Source of the DNA: Oceanicoccus sp.
Lineage (GTDB): Bacteria; Pseudomonadota; Gammaproteobacteria; Pseudomonadales; Dasaniaceae
DNA: 64,000 bases
Direction of reading: 5' to 3'
Assembly: GCF_029238675.1 (NCBI RefSeq)
Contig: NZ_JAQWFR010000005.1
Span: 22,817 to 86,816, forward strand
Shown piece by piece: positions 45,824-54,411 of this stretch; within the stretch, counting starts at the first letter, position 1, and each line of letters begins with the position of its first letter. The position numbers and the translations under genes were made by a program. Under the pieces are notes generated by a model. That model was given only the letters and a program-made list of their open reading frames with translations. It did not search any database and was not told the DNA's origin.

Positions 45824-46768
45824 ATGAGTTCAGATATTGGCCAGCAAATGCAGCAACTCTATAGCCAGTTTGGCCAGTTAGATGGCGTAGTTATTGAACT
45901 GCACAAGGAACTGCTGGCGGTACGCATCACCAACAAGGCAGCTACTGCTACAGTGTTTTTGCAGGGTGCCCAGGTCAGCCATTATCAAACCGCTGGCAAG
46001 CCTGCGGTTATCTGGTGCAGTGATACATGTGATTATCGTGAAGGGACACCGCTCAGGGGCGGTATTCCTGTGTGCTGGCCATGGTTTGGCGATATTCACC
46101 GCAATGCTAATGCCGTACAGCAGCAAATTCCTGCTGCCGGTGAGAACTTAACTGCCCACGGTTTTGTGCGCAGCCGTTTATGGGAGCTAGCCTCCGTCGA
46201 AACTCCCGACCCGCATACCACGCGCCTGGAACTGCAATTAAGCCTGGCTGACAATGAAGAACCACTATGGCCTTACGCCTGTGAGCTAAGCATGGTGATT
46301 ACCGTTGGAGAAAGCCTGAGTCTGGACTTCTCGGTTAATAACCTCAGTAGTGAAACCGTTAGCTTTGCCAGCGCCCTGCATACCTATTTTGGCGTCAATG
46401 CCATTGACGATACGATAGTTGGCGGCCTCGACGAACACACGTACATTGATAGCCTCGATGACTGGCAAGAAAAACAACAGCACGGCAGCCTGGTGATTGA
46501 CCAGGAAGTGGATCGCATTTACCGCGGTACCGATCACGCTATTACCATCAAAGATGCCCAACAACGCATCACCCTGGAAAGCGAGGGCAGCAACAGCGCT
46601 ATTGTCTGGAACCCGTGGATAGACAAATCCAAACGCTTGTCTAATTTTGCCGATGATGATTATCTGCGTATGTTGTGTATTGAAACGGCCAATGCAGAGC
46701 AGGACTATATTGAACTGGCCCCTGGCAGCCGCCATCACCTCAAGCTGAGTATTTCAACCTCTATCTGA
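45824..46768 (+). CDS. D-hexose-6-phosphate mutarotase (YeaD-like)
   Basis: Aldose-1-epimerase superfamily enzyme interconverting anomers of glucose 6-phosphate. Motifs: VFLQGAQVSHYQTAGKPAVIWCSDTCDY, RGGIPVCWPWFGD, AHGFVRSRLWELAS, ALHTYFGVNAIDDTIVGGL and the C-terminal NSAIVWNPWIDKSKRLSNF with ETANA. It is 314 aa, typical. It stands alone, divergent from rapA. Confidence 0.92.
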   Translation: MSSDIGQQMQQLYSQFGQLDGVVIELHKELLAVRITNKAATATVFLQGAQVSHYQTAGKPAVIWCSDTCDYREGTPLRGGIPVCWPWFGDIHRNANAVQQQIPAAGENLTAHGFVRSRLWELASVETPDPHTTRLELQLSLADNEEPLWPYACELSMVITVGESLSLDFSVNNLSSETVSFASALHTYFGVNAIDDTIVGGLDEHTYIDSLDDWQEKQQHGSLVIDQEVDRIYRGTDHAITIKDAQQRITLESEGSNSAIVWNPWIDKSKRLSNFADDDYLRMLCIETANAEQDYIELAPGSRHHLKLSISTSI

Positions 46769-46830
46769 CACGTAATCAGCTATGCTAACCAGGTATAGCA
46801 ACTATGAAACGAATTTGGATACAGCTAATT

Positions 46831-48003
46831 ATGATTGAACCCATTAAAACCTTTCTGAAATTAGAAAGCGCGGGCGGCATTATGCTGGTGATTGCCACGG
46901 TGCTGGCGTTGATCTTTGCCAATACACCGCTGCAGGCTCTCTATAACGGCTTGCTGGATATTCCGGTTCAAATACGTTTTGCCGAGTTTGAAATTGCTAA
47001 ACCGTTATTGCTCTGGGTCAATGATGGTCTGATGGCGGTGTTCTTTTTCCTGGTGGGTTTGGAATTAAAACGTGAATTGGTGGATGGTGAACTGTCATCC
47101 CCCAGCAAGATTATTTTGCCCGGTATTGGCGCAATTGGCGGCATGGCAATACCAGCACTGATTTATAGTTGGTTTAACTGGAATAACTCTGCCGCCATGC
47201 AAGGCTGGGCTATTCCCGCCGCCACTGATATCGCCTTTGCCCTGGGTGTTTTGACCCTGTTGGGCAAGCGTGTTCCCACCGCCCTTAAAATCTTTTTAGT
47301 GTCGCTGGCGATTATCGATGATATTGGTGCCATTATTATTATCGCCCTGTTTTATACCAGTGATTTATCGGTTACCTCATTGGTGATTGCGGCTATCTGT
47401 TTGGTGATTTTATGGGTGCTTAACCGGCGCAATGTCACCAGCATGACGCCTTATATTATCTTTGGCCTGATTTTATGGGCTTCGGTATTAAAGTCTGGAG
47501 TGCATGCAACCCTTGCCGGTGTAGCATTGGCATTTTTTATCCCTTATAAAAATAGGCAAGGCGGTTCTCCGGTTAAAGAACTGGAGCACGATTTGCACGG
47601 CACAGTAGCCTTTTTTATCCTGCCATTATTTGCCTTTATGAATGCTGGCGTGGTGATGAACAGCGAAGCGATGGTGGATATTTTTACCGCCATTCCACTA
47701 GGTATCGCGCTGGGTTTATTCGTGGGCAAGCAGGTGGGTATTTTTGGTTTATGCTGGCTGGCGGTAAAAATTAAACTGGCGCCACCGCCATCGATTAGTT
47801 GGTCACAGCTTTATGGTGTATCCATTCTATGCGGTATTGGCTTTACGATGAGTTTATTTGTGGGCTCGCTAGCCTTTGAGCAGACCGGGGAAAATTATTT
47901 AGCGGTAGACCGTTTGGGTATTTTGATGGGTTCTTTTGCCTCGGCGATTGTGGGTTATCTGTTCTTATATCTAACACTGCCGAAAGAAGACGCCGACGAA
48001 TAA
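46831..48003 (+). CDS. nhaA: Na+/H+ antiporter NhaA
   Basis: Electrogenic sodium/proton exchanger of the inner membrane with about 12 spans. The start [19 protein letters not shown] matches the family N-terminus, so ATG 46831 (390 aa) is preferred over the in-frame ATG 46804. The two membrane aspartates are in [12 protein letters not shown] (preceded by PAATD) and [38 protein letters not shown] and [13 protein letters not shown] are also readable. Confidence 0.95.
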   Translation: MIEPIKTFLKLESAGGIMLVIATVLALIFANTPLQALYNGLLDIPVQIRFAEFEIAKPLLLWVNDGLMAVFFFLVGLELKRELVDGELSSPSKIILPGIGAIGGMAIPALIYSWFNWNNSAAMQGWAIPAATDIAFALGVLTLLGKRVPTALKIFLVSLAIIDDIGAIIIIALFYTSDLSVTSLVIAAICLVILWVLNRRNVTSMTPYIIFGLILWASVLKSGVHATLAGVALAFFIPYKNRQGGSPVKELEHDLHGTVAFFILPLFAFMNAGVVMNSEAMVDIFTAIPLGIALGLFVGKQVGIFGLCWLAVKIKLAPPPSISWSQLYGVSILCGIGFTMSLFVGSLAFEQTGENYLAVDRLGILMGSFASAIVGYLFLYLTLPKEDADE

Positions 48004-48079
48004 TTGCGTCAGCTATCACTTGTTTTCACTGTTTGCTGCTCCAGTTTTTTATAGAAGCTGCAATGTAAAGCCAGCACGG

Positions 48080-49237
48080 CTAGTGGGTAAATAGCGGTAA
48101 CTGTTGTGGGTCATCGATGCCGGTATCCTGAAACCGTACGCCTAAGCCCAATAGACGAACCGGTAAACCATCACCGCGCTGGAAGGAGTCACTGCACAGC
48201 TGTTTAAACACGGCGATGCGGGGCGAGCCTGCGGTAACACACTCCATGGTGGTGGACTGGAAGTTATTAAATTTCACTTTAACAAATTGTTTATGCACCC
48301 GATATTTACTGGCAGCAGAACTGTTGGTTAACTTCTGTAGGCGCTGGGTGAGCTGTTGAAATAGTGCCGGAAGCTGACCCAGACAACCCTGTACTGAGGG
48401 CAGGTCCGCGGCATAGGTATGCTCTACACTCAGTGACTTGCGGTTACGGCTGGTTTTAACCGGGCGCTGGTCGATACCTCTGCTTAAATCATAGAGCCGC
48501 GGCCCAAAGCTGCCAAAGCGGTCGGACAATTCATAAATGTTGTAGGCGCGAAGGTCACCACAATTTTGTATGCCCATACGATGCATTTTTTCAGCGGTGA
48601 CTTTGCCTACGCCATATATTTTATTAACCGGCAGATATTGCACAAAGTCTTCAACTTTAGCCGGTGGTATCACGCAGATGCCATTGGGCTTATTCCAGTC
48701 ACTGCCAATTTTGGCAAGAAATTTGTTGGGAGCTACGCCGGCTGAGACGGTAATACCCACAGTTTCAAACACCCGCTGACGAATCTCTTCAGCGATTAAG
48801 GTAGCGCTACCCTTACAGGCATTGCTACCAGTGACGTCGATAAAGGCCTCATCTAATGACAGTGGCTCTACCAAATCTGAATAATCATAGAAGATATCAC
48901 GCATTTGCAGGGCAGCTTCTTTATAGCGCTCCATTCTGCCGGGAACAACCAGCAGGTCAGGACACAGGCGATGGGCAGTGGCGGTAGCCATGGCAGAACG
49001 AACACCATAGGCACGGGCTTCATAGTTGCAGGTGGAGATAACACCCCGCCGATCAACGGAGCCCCCTACAGCAATGGGGCGGTTTCTAAGGCTGGGATCA
49101 TCCCGCATTTCTATAGCAGCAAAAAAGCAGTCCGCATCGCAATGGATAATTTTGCGGCCAGTTTTGGGGGCAGGCTCAGCGCTGTCATTATCCTTATGAA
49201 GTGTTCGATTCCCTGTTTGCGGTAGCAATATAGTCAT
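48080..49237 (-). CDS. dinB: DNA polymerase IV DinB
   Basis: Y-family translesion polymerase. The catalytic acidic residues lie in KIIHCDADCFFAAIEMRDD and VEPLSLDEAFIDVTG. GVAPNKFLAKIGSDWNKPNG and IYGVGKVTAEKMHRMGI (helix-hairpin-helix) follow, then the little-finger domain. The C-terminus ends QQLPLFTH, and QLPLF is a beta-clamp binding motif. The start is set at ATG 49237 (385 aa) because the longer frame to 49312 runs through a LexA box at 49261. A short extension (about 24 residues) precedes the catalytic core. Confidence 0.95.
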   Translation of the reverse strand: MTILLPQTGNRTLHKDNDSAEPAPKTGRKIIHCDADCFFAAIEMRDDPSLRNRPIAVGGSVDRRGVISTCNYEARAYGVRSAMATATAHRLCPDLLVVPGRMERYKEAALQMRDIFYDYSDLVEPLSLDEAFIDVTGSNACKGSATLIAEEIRQRVFETVGITVSAGVAPNKFLAKIGSDWNKPNGICVIPPAKVEDFVQYLPVNKIYGVGKVTAEKMHRMGIQNCGDLRAYNIYELSDRFGSFGPRLYDLSRGIDQRPVKTSRNRKSLSVEHTYAADLPSVQGCLGQLPALFQQLTQRLQKLTNSSAASKYRVHKQFVKVKFNNFQSTTMECVTAGSPRIAVFKQLCSDSFQRGDGLPVRLLGLGVRFQDTGIDDPQQLPLFTH

Positions 49238-49260
49238 CGATGGGGCTTTGTTGTTATTAA

Positions 49261-49276
49261 CTGTATGAATACACAG
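49261..49276. promoter_or_regulatory. LexA (SOS) box of dinB
   Basis: CTGTATGAATACACAG matches CTGT-N8-ACAG, followed by TATA, 23 bases before the dinB ATG. This is the expected place for LexA repression of a Y-family polymerase and supports both the start call and SOS control. Confidence 0.88.
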
Positions 49277-49319
49277 TATATAGCAATTCTGGTAAATGGC
49301 CAGAATGCTCAACCCACCA

Positions 49320-49421
49320 CGTCATTCCCGCGAAGGCGGGAATCCAGTGCTGTTATTTCCGCAGCAGCGGAAATAACAGCATAAGCATGCAGGCTGGATT
49401 CCCGCCTTCGCGGGAATGACA
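49320..49421. repeat. REP/MITE-like palindromic element, full form
   Basis: About 100 bp with perfect outer arms (GTCATTCCCGCGAAGGCGGG / complement) and a perfect inner hairpin TTATTTCCGC-AGCA-GCGGAAATAA, followed by CAGCATAAGCATGCAGGC. It is the best-preserved copy, between dinB and the 135-aa gene. Confidence 0.9.
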
Positions 49422-49499
49422 CGGTTTTACAAATTACTCACCTATCCCACGTAAATGCTACAATCTCCACAAATCAAATCACCCCCATCAGGAATCCTT

Positions 49500-49907
49500 A
49501 TGTCCATCGGTAGCTGGAACCCAGATCTGGAACAAAGCCAAACCAACATAACAATTAATAATGATGATCTATTGCGCTTTATTGATTTTAGTGAAGATGA
49601 GCAATTGGATGAAGTTGCTACCCTGCTCTCTCAAGATGAGCAACAACGGCTGGCTGGTTTGATGAGCCTGACTAAAGAACAATGGATTGCTGCAGCGGAT
49701 AAGCTTAGTGATAACCAGATTATCCACTTAATGCGTTTTTTTACCGTAGCTGAAAAACTACCGGGCTGGGAAGCAGAAGGAAAGTCACCGGTTATTGGCT
49801 TGGGTAAAATACTAAAAAAACGCGGTACAGGCATTAACCGTGATTTAGTACTGTGGATTAAAGCGAATAGTGATAATCAATATTTGCCCCATGGGCCACT
49901 GCTATAG
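49500..49907 (+). CDS. conserved hypothetical protein, 135 aa
   Basis: Acidic, helical soluble protein of unknown function. It begins MSIGSWNPDLEQSQTNITINND at ATG 49500; an upstream in-frame extension to 49455 lacks support. Middle: ATLLSQDEQQRLAGLMSLTKEQW. The C-terminus is strongly patterned (KSPVIGLGKILKKRGTGINRDLVLWIKANSDNQYLPHGPLL) and looks like the conserved part. No membrane span or catalytic motif is visible. It lies alone after the REP-like element and is convergent with the DUF1244 gene. Confidence 0.68.
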   Translation: MSIGSWNPDLEQSQTNITINNDDLLRFIDFSEDEQLDEVATLLSQDEQQRLAGLMSLTKEQWIAAADKLSDNQIIHLMRFFTVAEKLPGWEAEGKSPVIGLGKILKKRGTGINRDLVLWIKANSDNQYLPHGPLL

Positions 49908-49958
49908 CTTCTGGGGGAGGTGGCTATTCAAAAGGCAGAACTTATGCCGCATTGATTA

Positions 49959-50243
49959 CTACCTGTTTTCGAATGCTGCCAACTGTTCAGGCGTTGCTGC
50001 CAATTGATGTTTTTCTTTCCATTCACTATAGGGCATGCCATAAACAATTTCGCGGGCCTGGTCATAATTGACTGACTCGCCCCGCTCTTCGGCTTCCCCC
50101 ATATACCACTTCGATAAACAATTGCGGCAGAAATTTGCCAAAATCATCAAATCAATATTTTGTACGTCTTTATTGGCATCCAAATGAGCTAATAAACGAC
50201 GGAAAACAGCCGCTTCTACCTCTGTTGTTTTTTGTTGATCCAT
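49959..50243 (-). CDS. DUF1244 domain-containing protein
   Basis: 94-aa protein matching the DUF1244 family: VFRRLLAHLDANKDVQNIDLMILANFCRNCLSKWYMGEAEERG followed by YGMPYSEWKEKHQ. The CRNCL cysteine pair is conserved in the family. Function unknown. ATG 50243 is preferred over the extended frame to 50297. Confidence 0.85.
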   Translation of the reverse strand: MDQQKTTEVEAAVFRRLLAHLDANKDVQNIDLMILANFCRNCLSKWYMGEAEERGESVNYDQAREIVYGMPYSEWKEKHQLAATPEQLAAFENR

Positions 50244-50549
50244 AATGGTGCCCTCTCTTTTAAAATTAAGTGAGTGATGATTAAGCTCTTTTGTCATCGC
50301 CGTTTGTCGTTATGTGCCAAAGTGTAGCAAGCAGGTCTTAAAATATCTTTTCAAAACCGTATAGAAAGACAATAAGTTTCTTTATTGTTCTCACAAGGCT
50401 TTTATTTTATTCGTTATCAATAACGATATAACTAAGGTGAAAACAGTTTATAAAAGTGAATTTAGCCTCACATTGTAAAAAATTTTGAAAAAAAGCAATC
50501 GATTCGCACTTTTTTTCACCATTTTAGTAGCCAGCCCTTGAAAAATGAC

Positions 50550-50555
50550 TATAAT
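50550..50555 (+). promoter_or_regulatory. candidate -10 element for the histone H1-like gene
   Basis: Exact TATAAT, 78 bases before ATG 50634, in a 390-base AT-rich gap. No convincing -35 at the normal spacing. Nothing else was recognised in this gap. Confidence 0.4.
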
Positions 50556-50633
50556 TCGTTCGATTTTTTTAATCACGTTTATATAAACTTTTTTTAAATT
50601 CTTCTTTTTATTCATACTTAAAGGGTCCACACA

Positions 50634-51356
50634 ATGGCAGTAGCAAAAAAAGCAGCAAATCCTGTTGCTCAACTTGAGAAAGAAATTGCACAACTTCAAG
50701 CTAAATTAGCTAAAGCAGTTGCTAAGCAAGCCGCTGATGCAGCCAAGAACGCCGCTAAAGCAAACAAGGCAGCAGCTAAAACTAAAGCCGCTCTTGCTTC
50801 AGCTTCCAAAAAGCTGGCTAGCGCTAAAGCAAAGAAAACTCCTGCTGCTAAGCAACAAGCTGCTAAAGCCAGCAAAGTTGTAGCTGCTGCTAAAGAAGCT
50901 AATACTGCTGCTAAAGCTGCTGCTAAAGCTGCCAAAGCTGTATTGGTTGAAACTAAAGCTGCTGCTAAAAATGCTGCTGCTCAAGCTAAAGTAGAAGCTG
51001 CTGCACAGAAAGCTCAAGCTAAAGTAGCCGCTGCTAAAGCCAAGAAAGACGCCGCTAAAGCTAAGGTAGCTGCCAAGAAAGCCGCTGCTAAAGAAAAAGC
51101 TAAAGCTAAAAAAGCTGCTGCTAAAGCTAAACTAGCTGCTAAGAAAACTGCCGCTAAAGAGAAAGCAAAGGCCAAGAAAGCCGCTGCTAAAGCTAAACTA
51201 GCTGCTAAAAAGGCTGCCAAGAAAACCAGTAAAAAAGCAGCGCCTAAAAAAGCGGCTAAAAAAGTAGCTAAGAAGCCTGCTAAGAAAGCGGCTCCAAAAA
51301 AGGCTAAAGCTAAAAAAGCTCCAGCCAAGAAAGCTAAAAAAGCCAAGAAGAAGTAA
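50634..51356 (+). CDS. histone H1-like Lys/Ala-rich nucleoid protein
   Basis: 240-aa low-complexity protein dominated by Ala and Lys. The first 35 residues (NPVAQLEKEIAQLQAKLAKAVAK) form a predicted coiled coil. The remainder is AKAKKAAAK-type repeat, including a duplicated unit AAKEKAKAKKAAAKAKLAAKK (about 146-166 and 168-188). The tail is Pro-punctuated (PKKAAKKVAKKPAKKAAPKK), like the AlgP/AlgR3 and histone H1-like proteins of bacteria, which bind DNA without sequence specificity. It stands alone with its own candidate promoter and a strong terminator. Confidence 0.85.
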   Translation: MAVAKKAANPVAQLEKEIAQLQAKLAKAVAKQAADAAKNAAKANKAAAKTKAALASASKKLASAKAKKTPAAKQQAAKASKVVAAAKEANTAAKAAAKAAKAVLVETKAAAKNAAAQAKVEAAAQKAQAKVAAAKAKKDAAKAKVAAKKAAAKEKAKAKKAAAKAKLAAKKTAAKEKAKAKKAAAKAKLAAKKAAKKTSKKAAPKKAAKKVAKKPAKKAAPKKAKAKKAPAKKAKKAKKK

Positions 51357-51357
51357 G

Positions 51358-51412
51358 TTTTTTAGCTGAAGCTAAAAAAAGGCCGCCTATCGCGAGATAG
51401 GCGGCCTTTTTT
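51358..51412 (+). terminator. tandem hairpin terminator after the H1-like gene
   Basis: Two consecutive perfect hairpins. The first is TTTTTTAGC-TGAA-GCTAAAAAA (51358-51379); the second is GGCCGCCTATC-GCGA-GATAGGCGGCC (51381-51406) followed by six T. The second is a very strong intrinsic terminator. Confidence 0.9.
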
Positions 51413-51439
51413 GTTGTTCTGTCATTCCCACAAATAAAT

Positions 51440-51473
51440 GTCATTCCCGCGAAGGCGGGTATGACGTTTTTTT
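51440..51473. repeat. half REP-like hairpin acting as possible terminator
   Basis: GTCAT-T-CCCGC-GAAG-GCGGG-T-ATGAC (51440-51465) is one arm pair of the dispersed element followed by CG and eight T. It lies between the H1-like gene and the convergent secreted-protein gene. A further fragment, TGTCATTCCCACA, precedes it. Confidence 0.75.
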
Positions 51474-51484
51474 TGGCGGGGGGA

Positions 51485-52783
51485 TTAGCGCCGTCTTGCG
51501 CCTAGTTTGATGGTGCTTCGGCCATTGCCACCCACGCGACAATCGGCCTGGTAATGTAAGGCCTTGCCGGCTGGGTTACTGGCATCAAAAGGGATAATAG
51601 CCACATAACCAGACTCTTCACCACCCAACAGCTCAGGTATTTCATCTTCCAGAATAACAACAGACTTCATCTTTTTGGTTTTCCGTTTCACTTCACCAAT
51701 ACAGACCGCCACAATAGCATCCTTGTCTATTGCTTTGCTGATATCCGCTTCGCCCTCTTCATCCACCCGGCAATAAGCTTTAAAGTTGCGCTGGTTACCC
51801 TCGGGGTCATTGGCCTTAAACGGAATTTCAAAATTGAATACATTGCCATCCACGCTCTGGGCACTGGCCTGCTCCGCGATTTCAACGGATTTCATCAGCA
51901 GTGTTTCTGTTAGCAAGCCGTCCATGCAGATAGCCAGGGCACCGGGCGCCAGCAACTCAATAGCGACTTCGCTATCACCTTCGGCATCAATCGTACATAA
52001 GGAGCCATAGCGAATAATCGAACCGATACGGTTTTTGACATCAAAGGGCAGCTCTATACGAAATGTATTGGCTGTAGCCACAGGCAAGGGATTAATCGCC
52101 TCGCTATCAATTTTAATGCGACCATAAAGAATGGCCTCAGCACGTAAACTGTCGCGACAGATGGCCACCGCGCCAGCTTCTTCAAGCACCACATCAAGCT
52201 GGGTTTCACCCTCTTTTTCTACCTGGCAGTGGGCGCTGTAAAGCACATCATTGCCCAGCTCGCTTTGTGCGGTAAAAGGCAGGCTGTAGTTATAGCTATA
52301 TGCCAGCGCTGCCGGTGAGGGCTGCTCCAACACTTGTACATCATCCAATCCATCCGTCGCCTTATTAAAGGCATTGAAGCACAGTTGCAGTGCCTGCTCG
52401 CCACTGACGCCAATCTCTTCAATGACTACGGTTTTGTTTTTCTTTTGGGCTTCTTTGGAACGCTGCTCGGCGATTAAATCCGGGACATTACCGACTACGG
52501 GGTATTGGTAGCTCAAATTGTAGGTTTTACGGTTTGCATCGCGGCAGGTAATTACAAAATAATAGTTCTCAGCGGTATTCTTACGCACGATCATTTCACC
52601 GGCAACCACGGTCTGGCAGCGCTCAGTGTTTTCAGCATCCCGGGCTGCGGCTAATAATTTGGGCTTTGCGGAGGCATATTTTTTCGGCAGCCACATGCGC
52701 TTGGCATCAACCGCGAAAGCCCAGTGACCCGAGCATAAACTCGCTACCAACAACCCGCGTAATAAGGACATATCAAGCTTCAA
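51485..52783 (-). CDS. exported repeat-containing hypothetical protein
   Basis: 432-aa protein with a signal peptide (LRGLLVASLCSGHWAFA). Residues about 25-165 form an N-terminal region (TERCQTVVAGEMIVRKN...YYFVITCRD). From about 165 on, a unit of 75-80 residues occurs three times plus a shortened fourth. Each has a strand with xxPFxAxxxxG, then Y-x-(A/S)-x-C-x-(V/I)-(D/E)-x-E-G, then A-(I/L/V)-A-(I/V)-C; the last ends at CRVGGNGRSTIKLG. Two Cys per unit suggest disulfides in the periplasm. The Lys/Arg-rich linkers and LGARRR end are notable. No known family recognised. Confidence 0.7.
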   Translation of the reverse strand: MKLDMSLLRGLLVASLCSGHWAFAVDAKRMWLPKKYASAKPKLLAAARDAENTERCQTVVAGEMIVRKNTAENYYFVITCRDANRKTYNLSYQYPVVGNVPDLIAEQRSKEAQKKNKTVVIEEIGVSGEQALQLCFNAFNKATDGLDDVQVLEQPSPAALAYSYNYSLPFTAQSELGNDVLYSAHCQVEKEGETQLDVVLEEAGAVAICRDSLRAEAILYGRIKIDSEAINPLPVATANTFRIELPFDVKNRIGSIIRYGSLCTIDAEGDSEVAIELLAPGALAICMDGLLTETLLMKSVEIAEQASAQSVDGNVFNFEIPFKANDPEGNQRNFKAYCRVDEEGEADISKAIDKDAIVAVCIGEVKRKTKKMKSVVILEDEIPELLGGEESGYVAIIPFDASNPAGKALHYQADCRVGGNGRSTIKLGARRR

Positions 52784-53073
52784 TTGACTGATAATTTAAG
52801 TCTACAGTATAGACAAGCATCCGTTAAAATGAGCCGTGAAGCAGTGCATTTTTATTAATTCCCCAAGAGGGGAACTTATAAAACAAAACGCTGCCATAAA
52901 ACCCCAAGTATTTACATCTATCTTAAGCATATTTAACCCCACATTTATGGAGAAAAATGCTCGACATGTTATATAATCGTTAGATTCCAGAGGTCGTACG
53001 CATCGGCCCGCCAGCAACGCCTGCATTCAAACTATCCACCAAAGGATAGGTTCATCACAAAAGGACCACCACC

Positions 53074-54411
53074 TTGCCAGCGAATTACGCCCCCCTAGTT
53101 AGACCCGTTGCCATCATTGCCATCGCTATACTGATTGCAACCGGCCTCTATATTAACCGCCCCGCCCCTGAGCAGATTGAGGTGGAGCGCCTGCCACTGT
53201 TAGTGAATGCCGCCAAAGCCGTTAAAGAAGATATTCGGGTTTCCGTTCGGGCCCAGGGCATAATTACTCCCCGCACCCAAACCACACTGATTGCCGAAGT
53301 CTCTGGCCGTATAACCTCTGTAGCGAAAGATTTTAAAGCCGGTGGTTTCTTCCAAAAAGGCGATATTATTCTGAGTATTGACCAGCGTGACTATCTGGCC
53401 AACCTGAAGCGCGCCGAAGCTGCCGTAGCCAGCGCCAAAAGTAACCTGGCCTCAGAAAAGGGCCGCGCCGAGGTTGCCTATAAAGACTGGGTAAAATATA
53501 AAAGCTCTGTAGAGCGCAGCAAAGCCGCCAATGACCTTGCCCTGCGCAAACCACAACTGGAAGATGCACAGGCGAAACTGGATTCAGCCCTTGCAGACCT
53601 GGATAGTGCCAGGGATCAATTAGACCGCACGATCATTCGCGCCCCCTATGATGGCCTGGTCAGGTCCAAAAAAGTAGATATTGGTCAATACGTCAATGTG
53701 GGGGTGGTGATGGCAGAAACCTTTGCCATCGATTTTGCCGAGCTGCGTATGGCCCTGCCGGAAAACAAATTAAATTACCTGGAATTACCTACCCTGGCTG
53801 ACCGCGACCTGGCGGTACATCCCAAGGTAGATTTACAGGCTGAAATAGGCGGTACCGTCAGGCAGTGGCAGGGCAAGATTGTACGTACCGAAGGCGTATT
53901 TGATGAGCGCAGCCGAGCCCTGTTTGCCGTAGCTGAAATTGACGACCCCTATGGTATTAACAGTGACCACCCTGCAGAACTGCGTATTGGTACCTTTGTT
54001 GATGCCAATATAGAAGGCCGCCTGATTAACGACCTGATTCCCCTGCCCCGTCACCTGTTAAGGGCGGGCAACTATCTGTGGGTTATAGATGACCAACAGC
54101 GTTTACAAAATCGTAAGGTTAATATTTTACGTACCGAAGGTACTGATATTTATATTAGCCAGGGCTTAAATGAAGGGGAGTTAATCAGCCTGTCTAATAT
54201 TGCCGGCGCGATTCCAGGTACCAAGGTCCGTATTGCCACGATCACTGAAACGACACGTTTAACAGAAGAACCTGCGCTGCCAGAAGCCGCCCCCACAGAA
54301 GACGATAAGCCCCTTAATCTGGCCCCGGCCAGCCCAAACACAGACTCACCTGCACTGCATGATGAAAACAGCAGCGACAACGACGCTGCTAAAAAGGATC
54401 AAGCGGTATGA
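53074..54411 (+). CDS. RND efflux periplasmic adaptor (membrane fusion protein)
   Basis: 445-aa HlyD/AcrA-type adaptor starting at a TTG with AAGGA upstream. It has an N-terminal membrane anchor (VRPVAIIAIAILIATGLYI) and a lipoyl half-motif TTLIAEVSGRITSVAKDFKAGGFFQKGDIILSID. A coiled-coil hairpin follows (about 115-175), then the second lipoyl half TIIRAPYDGLVRSKKVDIGQYV, beta-barrel and membrane-proximal domains. The C-terminus is an acidic Pro/Ala-rich tail. The gene overlaps the pump gene by four bases. No outer-membrane channel gene is adjacent, so a TolC-type protein must be supplied elsewhere. Confidence 0.92.
   Translation: MPANYAPLVRPVAIIAIAILIATGLYINRPAPEQIEVERLPLLVNAAKAVKEDIRVSVRAQGIITPRTQTTLIAEVSGRITSVAKDFKAGGFFQKGDIILSIDQRDYLANLKRAEAAVASAKSNLASEKGRAEVAYKDWVKYKSSVERSKAANDLALRKPQLEDAQAKLDSALADLDSARDQLDRTIIRAPYDGLVRSKKVDIGQYVNVGVVMAETFAIDFAELRMALPENKLNYLELPTLADRDLAVHPKVDLQAEIGGTVRQWQGKIVRTEGVFDERSRALFAVAEIDDPYGINSDHPAELRIGTFVDANIEGRLINDLIPLPRHLLRAGNYLWVIDDQQRLQNRKVNILRTEGTDIYISQGLNEGELISLSNIAGAIPGTKVRIATITETTRLTEEPALPEAAPTEDDKPLNLAPASPNTDSPALHDENSSDNDAAKKDQAV

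Noticed and set aside
50696..51346. Long minus-strand Leu/Ala-rich frames opposite the H1-like gene
   Set aside because: Mirror frames produced by the GCT/AAA-rich codon pattern of the plus-strand gene; no ribosome site.
52802..53026. 74-aa minus-strand frame in the gap before the RND operon
   Set aside because: No ribosome site and cysteine/aromatic-rich random composition; the gap (52784-53073) otherwise shows only a small TTCCCC/GGGGAA hairpin at 52859-52874.
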